Of a stretch of DNA of 64,000 nt, positions 58,670-64,000 are shown in pieces. Below the pieces are notes generated by a model. That model saw only the letters and a program-made list of their open reading frames with translations. It ran no database searches and was not told the origin of the DNA. Position numbers and translations under genes: made by a program. Every line of letters begins with the position of its first letter. The first letter of the stretch is position 1. Origin of the DNA: Omphiscola glabra (Eukaryota > Mollusca > Gastropoda > Lymnaeidae); assembly GCA_964017045.1 (NCBI GenBank), contig OZ024794.1, positions 36,796,210-36,860,209 of the forward strand. The letters are read 5' to 3'.

Positions 58670-58895
58670 CCAACTATTTGCAACAATATACGTATTAAAG
58701 ATACAACAATATACATATTATAGATACAACAATATACATATTATAGATACAACAATATACGTATTATAGATACAACCATATACGTTTTATAGATACAAAA
58801 ATATACGTATTATAGATACAACAATATACGTATTATAGATAAAAAAATATACGTATTATAGATACAGTAATATACGTTTTATAGATACAAGAATC
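58670..58895. repeat. 23-bp AT-rich minisatellite, about 9 copies
   Basis: ACAACAATATACGTATTATA and GAT repeat every 23 bp with scattered changes. TACGTA is a small palindrome in each unit. Confidence 0.9.
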
Positions 58896-59039
58896 CCAAG
58901 TAATAATTATCTCTGTATAGTGTAACGCAGAGTTCAATAGAGAGCAGATTAACTTGACCGATACCGGCGCTACATTGCGTTGGGGGCGAATTATTTTCTT
59001 TTGTTTTACGGAAATAGTCTCAAATTAAATATGGTAAAT

Positions 59040-59150
59040 CTGCGGTATAAAAGTGGATGGGATTAATAATAATATAATTCAGGGGCATGAAATAAAATGT
59101 GCGGTTAGCACTAACTGAGATTTTTATAAAGTGCGTAACTTGAATTAATG
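59040..59150. repeat. Second copy of the 41.76-kb dispersed repeat
   Basis: CTGCGGTATAAAAG, AATATAATTCAGGGG and ATTTTTATAAAGTG in the same order as at 41,760-41,855, same orientation. Confidence 0.65.
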
Positions 59151-61084
59151 TTTTGTTAAGTAACTGTGCGATATTCACGCATTGCAGCCGCAATCTTTTT
59201 TTGCAGGTTATTCAAATAATATTGTAAAATAGACATTTTTTACATCAATTTTTATAAACCATAGGAATATTTAGCACATTAAGTTTATAAGTCATGGAAA
59301 TATAAAGGACATCAATTTTCATAAGTCGTATGAATATTCAGGATGCAATGAAATATTTTTAAAAAAAACAACAAGCCACAATGTCCAGCTCTGTGTCCTG
59401 GGTATGAATAATTAAATGGTTATTTCCCTTGGGGCACATCAGATTTCCTCCCACTAACTACAAGACGCGGCGTCACAGACCCTCCTCCACATCCGGCTTA
59501 AGTATCGATTACATATAGAACAAATATTTCTCGTTGTCTATGAGCAGTTATTAAAAACCTGCCCTAAACAGTAATAATGCAACTAGTGGCCAGCCACTAT
59601 GTAAATGTGCATCATTCTAGGCTTAAGATGATGGCCTGTCTTATTTGTCCAGATATTTTCAGACGGGTCATCTTAAACAAAAAAAAAACAAAAAACAGAG
59701 TTCTTTGAGCAATGAGAGCTCTCTCTCTCTCTCTCCAGTTGTCCTAAAATGGATTGCGTTGGAAGGCAACTTTTTTATTTTGATATTCTTTTTCTCCTTA
59801 TTGATAGCCTTTTTTTCTTGTGCTACGGTTAGACCGGTTTGTGAAGTGTTTGTTATTTTGAGTGTTTGTTTAGGACGAGTGACGGGGTGATTGAAAACAA
59901 GTCCCATTAGAATATTGGTATTGGGTGCAGACCAAATAAAACTAATAAATTTATAAATAGACTACGTTCCTCCATTGATATGCATCATATCGCTTCATCT
60001 TGAGAATGTTGATTCCTGTGGAAGGGTCAATAATTATACGTCGATTGCCACGCACTACTATATTATTTGTGGAAGGGGCACAGCCATCGCATGACTTTTG
60101 GAGGCCCACTGCCACTTTTCGATCGTCTGCCCCTGCATTCAAATTTCACAATATTTTTTCTCCACATCTAAAAATTCTTCCTCTTGAATGTACGAGGCCC
60201 CAGAAGCTGCAGGAGCTGCAGGCCCCCACGTGACAACTCTGGGTATTGTTTAATGCTCAAATACAGGGGGGGGGGGCATTTCAAATTCTCACGTGGGCAG
60301 TGCAAGTGGCAAGATAAGCAGCTAAGATGGGTCAGGGGGGACAATATCCCTGGGCGCCAAACTAGTGTCTTAATAGTAAATCAAAATGCATGAATGCATT
60401 TTGGCAATCACTTGAATTCGTTTTTTCTTCAAACCAATTTGGTGTGCGGATCTCAAACTTTGGGATGCGAAGCGCCAAATTTAGACATAATAACGTTTAG
60501 GAACATCTCTAACACCACCCCAGCTCAACATAAACTAAATTTATTCCAGTTGTTGCACTTTTGAGCGTATGCTTTTTGCCCAGCTTAGTTTTGCAGTTTA
60601 CATCTTAATAGTCCCCATAAAATTTATGATAAAATCAAAATTCAAGAATACATTTAACGCATAACTGAATTTAGTTTGCATCATTTAACACTTAATCGTA
60701 GAGTACCGAGAGAGATGCTAGTTTTTTTGTTGTTTTTTTAAATTGTCACTTGAACTTAGAGTCATCGTATGAGCACTGAAACCCATAAAGCCGCAAGGGG
60801 GCGTTGCATAGTTTAGGGGCTTAAAGTTGTGATGTAGAACGTTGTTTGATGATTGACTTTAAATACAAAATGATATACGAGATGATGGTTCTCAAAAACA
60901 TTTTCTTTTTGTTAGCTTTCTACTGGATTCTCATCTAAGAAAATATTTTGGTTGTAAATCGTGAAAATTCTTGGGGCAGATGATTGTTTATTATTCTAAT
61001 ATTAAAAGAGGGAAAACTTTTGGAAATATAATAAACTAGCGGGATAGCATTCGGAACGAAGGAACTTCTATAGTATACAACCTT
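59151..61084. other. Mostly unique DNA, no gene recognised
   Basis: A small (TC)n tract near 59,720. A GC-richer part at 60,180-60,370 includes a G run at 60,267-60,277 and 'ggggacaatatccctgggcgcc', recalling the GC-rich dispersed repeat at 22 kb. Open frames here show no motif. Confidence 0.4.
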
Positions 61085-61525
61085 ATAATTATTCCGATCA
61101 CGGTGGGCTCCCATTGCCGTCGGTATCCTGCTCCCGTTAGTATACCGTTTCCCGGTGGGATTCTGATCCCTCTGGATCCCAATCCGGTATGATCCCAATC
61201 ACTTCGGTATTCCGATCACGGGGGAATCTCGATAACAGTGGTATAACTATAGCTGTCGGTTCCCGATACCGGTGGGGTACCGGTCTAAGCCTATTGATAT
61301 TTATATAAAGCTTGTATAAGGAAAAATTAAATGGGACCCACGGCCCAGAGAAATGGATATTATAAGTTCATTACCCTTCGGTATTTGAATATGGATAATA
61401 AAGTGTATGTGTACTAAGTTTGGTCAAGATCCATCGACTCATGTAGGAGTATTTGTAAAAGCCTTTGTGGAACAGACAAACAAACTCGCACATTTTCACT
61501 TTTTATATATATATATGATAAAAGC
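61085..61525 (-). repeat. Dispersed repeat, minus-strand copy with microsatellite head
   Basis: Reverse-complemented, 61,525-61,300 reads (TA)n, AAAAAGTGAAAATGTG, GTTTGTTTGTCTGTTCCACA, AAGGCTTTTACA, then GATCTTGACCAAACTTAGTA. This is the start of the copy at 62,193 on the other strand. The part at 61,085-61,290 is a degenerate tandem of a 'cggtatnccgatcccggtggg' type. Confidence 0.8.
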
Positions 61526-61624
61526 AACGTTTTTTTTTAAAAACTCTGTTATTCAGAATTCTGTATTACAAAAGAAAACACAAATACTTTCTATGGATTT
61601 AATCATAAATGACGAAACTTGCAC

Positions 61625-62066
61625 TACACTGATTGTATGTGCTCGTTATACTGATTGTATGTGCTGGTTATACTGATTGCATGTGCTCGTTATACTGATT
61701 GTATGTGTTCGTTATACTGATTGTATGTGCTCGTTATACTGTTTGTATGTGCTCGTTATACTGTTTGTATGTGCTCGTTATACTGATTGTATGTGCTCGT
61801 TATACTGATTGTATGTGTTCGTTATACTGATTGTATGTGCTCGTTATACTGTTTGTATGTGCTCGCTATACTGATTGTATGTGCTCGTTATACTGATTGT
61901 ATGTGCTCGTTATACTGATTGTATGTGCTCGTTATACTGATTGTATGTGCTCGTTATACTGATTGTATGTGCTCGTTATACTGATTGTATGTGCTCGTTA
62001 TACTGATTGTATGTGCTCGTTATACTGATTGTATGTGCTCGCTATACTGATTGTATGTGCTCGTTA
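61625..62066. repeat. 22-bp minisatellite, about 20 copies
   Basis: TGTATGTGCTCGTTATACTG and AT repeat every 22 bp; variants are CTGTTTG, GTGTTCG and GCTCGCT. It lies between the two head-to-head dispersed repeats. Confidence 0.95.
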
Positions 62067-62714
62067 CATTCTTTTTTTTAAATCTTTTTTTTATATCATT
62101 TTTAACGTTTCCATTTTATCTAGCTGAACATACACGTAAACTATTAAATTTAAATTTATACCAAGAACTATATTTGTCCAATAATTATACCATAATCATA
62201 TATATATATAAAAGTGAAAATTTGTTTGTTTGTTTGTTTGTTTGTGGGTTTGTCTGTTCCACAAAGGCTTTTACACGGATTGATGTATCTTGACCAAACT
62301 TGGCACATATATCCATCATTATCCAGAAGGAACTCTTAAGGGGTTGAGAACTTTTAATAACATTTCGTGTGGGGCGGGGGGCCCCGAATTCGTTTTTTTC
62401 TTATATGAGCTATATAAATATCAATAGGCTTAATACTCCTACATGAATGGATGGATCTTGACCAAACTTAGTACACATTTACTTGATTATCCATACTCAA
62501 ATACTAAAGGGTACTGAACTCATAATATCCATTCCTCTGGGGCTGGGGGCCCCATTTCATTTTTCCTTATATAAGCTATATAAATATCAATTGTCAATAG
62601 GCTTAGACAACACTATAGTTTCTATGTGAATTGATGGATATATGCCTAACGTGGTAGCAATACACTGTCCGTACTGAAATATCGGTGGATTTAAAACTAA
62701 GAATTTCCAATCTA

Positions 62715-62732
62715 GAATTTTCCAGAAAGTTC
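62715..62732 (+). promoter_or_regulatory. Heat-shock-element-like motif, four perfect pentamers
   Basis: GAATTTTCCAGAAAGTTC is GAA-nn-TTC-nn-GAA-nn-TTC, the alternating inverted pentamer array bound by HSF trimers. Function here is inferred. Confidence 0.5.
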
Positions 62733-63014
62733 GATAACTTTAAAACGCTATATCTATGGAATTTTTCAATAGATTTTAATGGGACAAATTTTAAATCTTA
62801 ACTTCATAACTTACCTGAATGATTTTTATAGGGCCCCATCTCAGGCACATATAATTCGTACAATTATGGAATGGGCCCCCGGGGCCCATCTTTTAACTTA
62901 AATGTAATATAGTTGTAAAAATGCATTTAGTTGTATAATTTTTCGTATTCGAAGAATAATTACTTAGAAAAGACAGTTTTTACACAGTTCGAGGAGGATA
63001 ATACATTTAATCTA

Positions 63015-63032
63015 GAATGTTCCAGAAAGTTC
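63015..63032 (+). promoter_or_regulatory. Heat-shock-element-like motif, four perfect pentamers
   Basis: GAATGTTCCAGAAAGTTC. Same architecture as at 62,715, exactly 300 bp further on. Confidence 0.5.
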
Positions 63033-63790
63033 TATGGGTCAATAGGCTTATTACTCCTACATGGATGGATAGATCTTGATCAAATTTGGCACATATATCC
63101 ATCATTATTCGGAAAAAACGCTGACGGGGTTATCGACTTTTTATGACACTCCGTTTGGGGCCGGGGGCCCAAATTGTCATTTTTTCTTATATGAGCTATA
63201 TAAAAAAATTACAAACAAATACTCCTACGTGAATGGATGGACATCGATCAAACGTAGTACACGTACACTTGATGATCCATATTCAAATATCGAAGGGTAC
63301 TGAACTCATAATATCCATTCTTCTGGGGCCGGGGGCCCCATTTCATTTTTCCTTATATGAGCTATATAAATGGCGATAAGCTTAATTCTCCTATATGAAT
63401 GGATGGATCTTGACCAAACTTAGTACACATACACTTAATTATCCATGCTCAAATACAAAAGGGTACTGAACTCATAATATCCATTCTCCTGGGCCGGGGG
63501 CCCATTTCATTTGTCCTTATATAATCTATGGCATTATTCAATAGATTTTAATGGGACAAATTTAAAATTTTAACGTCATAACTTACCTGAATGATTATTA
63601 TAGGGCCCCATCTCAGGCAATACTAATTCGGAACAATTATGGAATGGGCCCCCGGGGCACCTCTTTTAACTTAAATGTACTATAGTTATAGAAATTCATT
63701 TAGTCCTATAATTTTTCGTATTCGAAGAATAATTATTACTAATAAAAGACTGTTTTTACACAGTTCGAGGAGGATAATAAATTTAATCTA

Positions 63791-63808
63791 GAATGTTCCA
63801 GAAAGTTC
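63791..63808 (+). promoter_or_regulatory. Heat-shock-element-like motif, four perfect pentamers
   Basis: GAATGTTCCAGAAAGTTC, identical to the copy at 63,015. Confidence 0.5.
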
Positions 63809-63940
63809 TATAGGTCAATAGGCTTAGACAACACTATAGTTTCTATGTCATTTGATGGATATAAGTCTAGGGTGGTAGCAATACACTTCACTGTCCGAAC
63901 AGAAATATCGGTGGATGTAAAACTAATAATATCCAATCTA

Positions 63941-63958
63941 GAATTTTCCAGAAAGTTC
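63941..63958 (+). promoter_or_regulatory. Heat-shock-element-like motif, four perfect pentamers
   Basis: GAATTTTCCAGAAAGTTC, identical to the copy at 62,715 and 150 bp after the previous one. Confidence 0.5.
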
Positions 63959-64000
63959 GATATTCTTAAAATGCTATATCTATGGCATTATTCAATAGAT

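Larger units (their letters stand above)
62193..64000 (+). repeat. Dispersed repeat, plus-strand copy, internally reiterated, runs off the window
   Basis: It starts with (AT)n, AAAAGTGAAAATTTG and (TTTG)n. Reiterated blocks follow: GATCTTGACCAAACTTAGTA, GGGGCCGGGGGCCCC with CCTTATATGAGCTATATAAA, and a longer block (about 62,690-63,045 and 63,525-63,840) with CAATAGATTTTAATGGGACA, ATGGAATGGGCCCCCGGGGC and ACAGTTCGAGGAGGATAATA. The TATATGAGCTATATAAA core is shared with the 5-9.8 kb cluster although the rest differs. Four heat-shock-element motifs lie inside. Confidence 0.85.

Overview
This window looks like an intergenic or intronic stretch of a repeat-rich animal genome, most likely a gastropod mollusc and perhaps a pond-snail-type panpulmonate. 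The base composition is AT-rich and there are no operons or bacterial-style genes. Candidate splice sites are of eukaryotic type. The mobile elements are metazoan: LINEs with (TTA)n tails, GIY-YIG Penelope-like elements, and hAT MITEs. One hAT MITE closely resembles the SPIN ('space invader') family, which has been reported from a pond snail. The species is an inference; no complete conserved host gene is visible to settle it.

Layout: 0.1-5 kb is mostly unique AT-rich DNA with two short minisatellites. From 5.1 to 9.9 kb lies a satellite-like cluster of 340-bp dimeric units plus diverged relatives, ending at a Helitron-like hairpin. A LINE 3' coding relic sits at 10.57-11.06 kb. From 12 to 21.7 kb the DNA is almost wall-to-wall minisatellite (28, 54, 15, 31 and 37-bp units), with one LINE relic inside or beside the 54-bp array and another inside the 31-bp array. 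The 22-35 kb region is mixed: unique DNA, hAT MITEs, a SINE-like element, a Penelope-like fragment, and two short minus-strand coding-exon candidates (35.09-34.94 kb and 24.86-24.78 kb) that would splice in frame into a 79-residue secreted peptide. From 35.8 to 49.7 kb minisatellites dominate again (30, 25, CT-rich, 55, 75/76, 20 and 27-bp units), interrupted by the SPIN-like MITE and LINE/Penelope fragments. A nearly full set of Penelope-like RT plus GIY-YIG coding sequence (49.7-52.09 kb) sits inside the 27-bp array. A second Penelope-like element sits inside the 42-bp array (54.5-56.6 kb). From 61 to 64 kb there is a head-to-head pair of dispersed repeats; the right-hand one carries four perfect four-pentamer heat-shock-element motifs.

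By my rough sum about 30% of the window is short tandem arrays. Most long open frames here are these arrays read in a frame without stops, not genes. The recurring theme is mobile elements sitting inside minisatellite arrays. The most notable points are the SPIN-like element with an apparent 8-bp target-site duplication, the heat-shock-element-bearing repeat, compensatory base changes in a LINE 3' UTR hairpin, and the candidate secreted-peptide gene. All reading was by eye. Array copy numbers and edges are approximate, and family names rest on recognised protein motifs rather than database searches.
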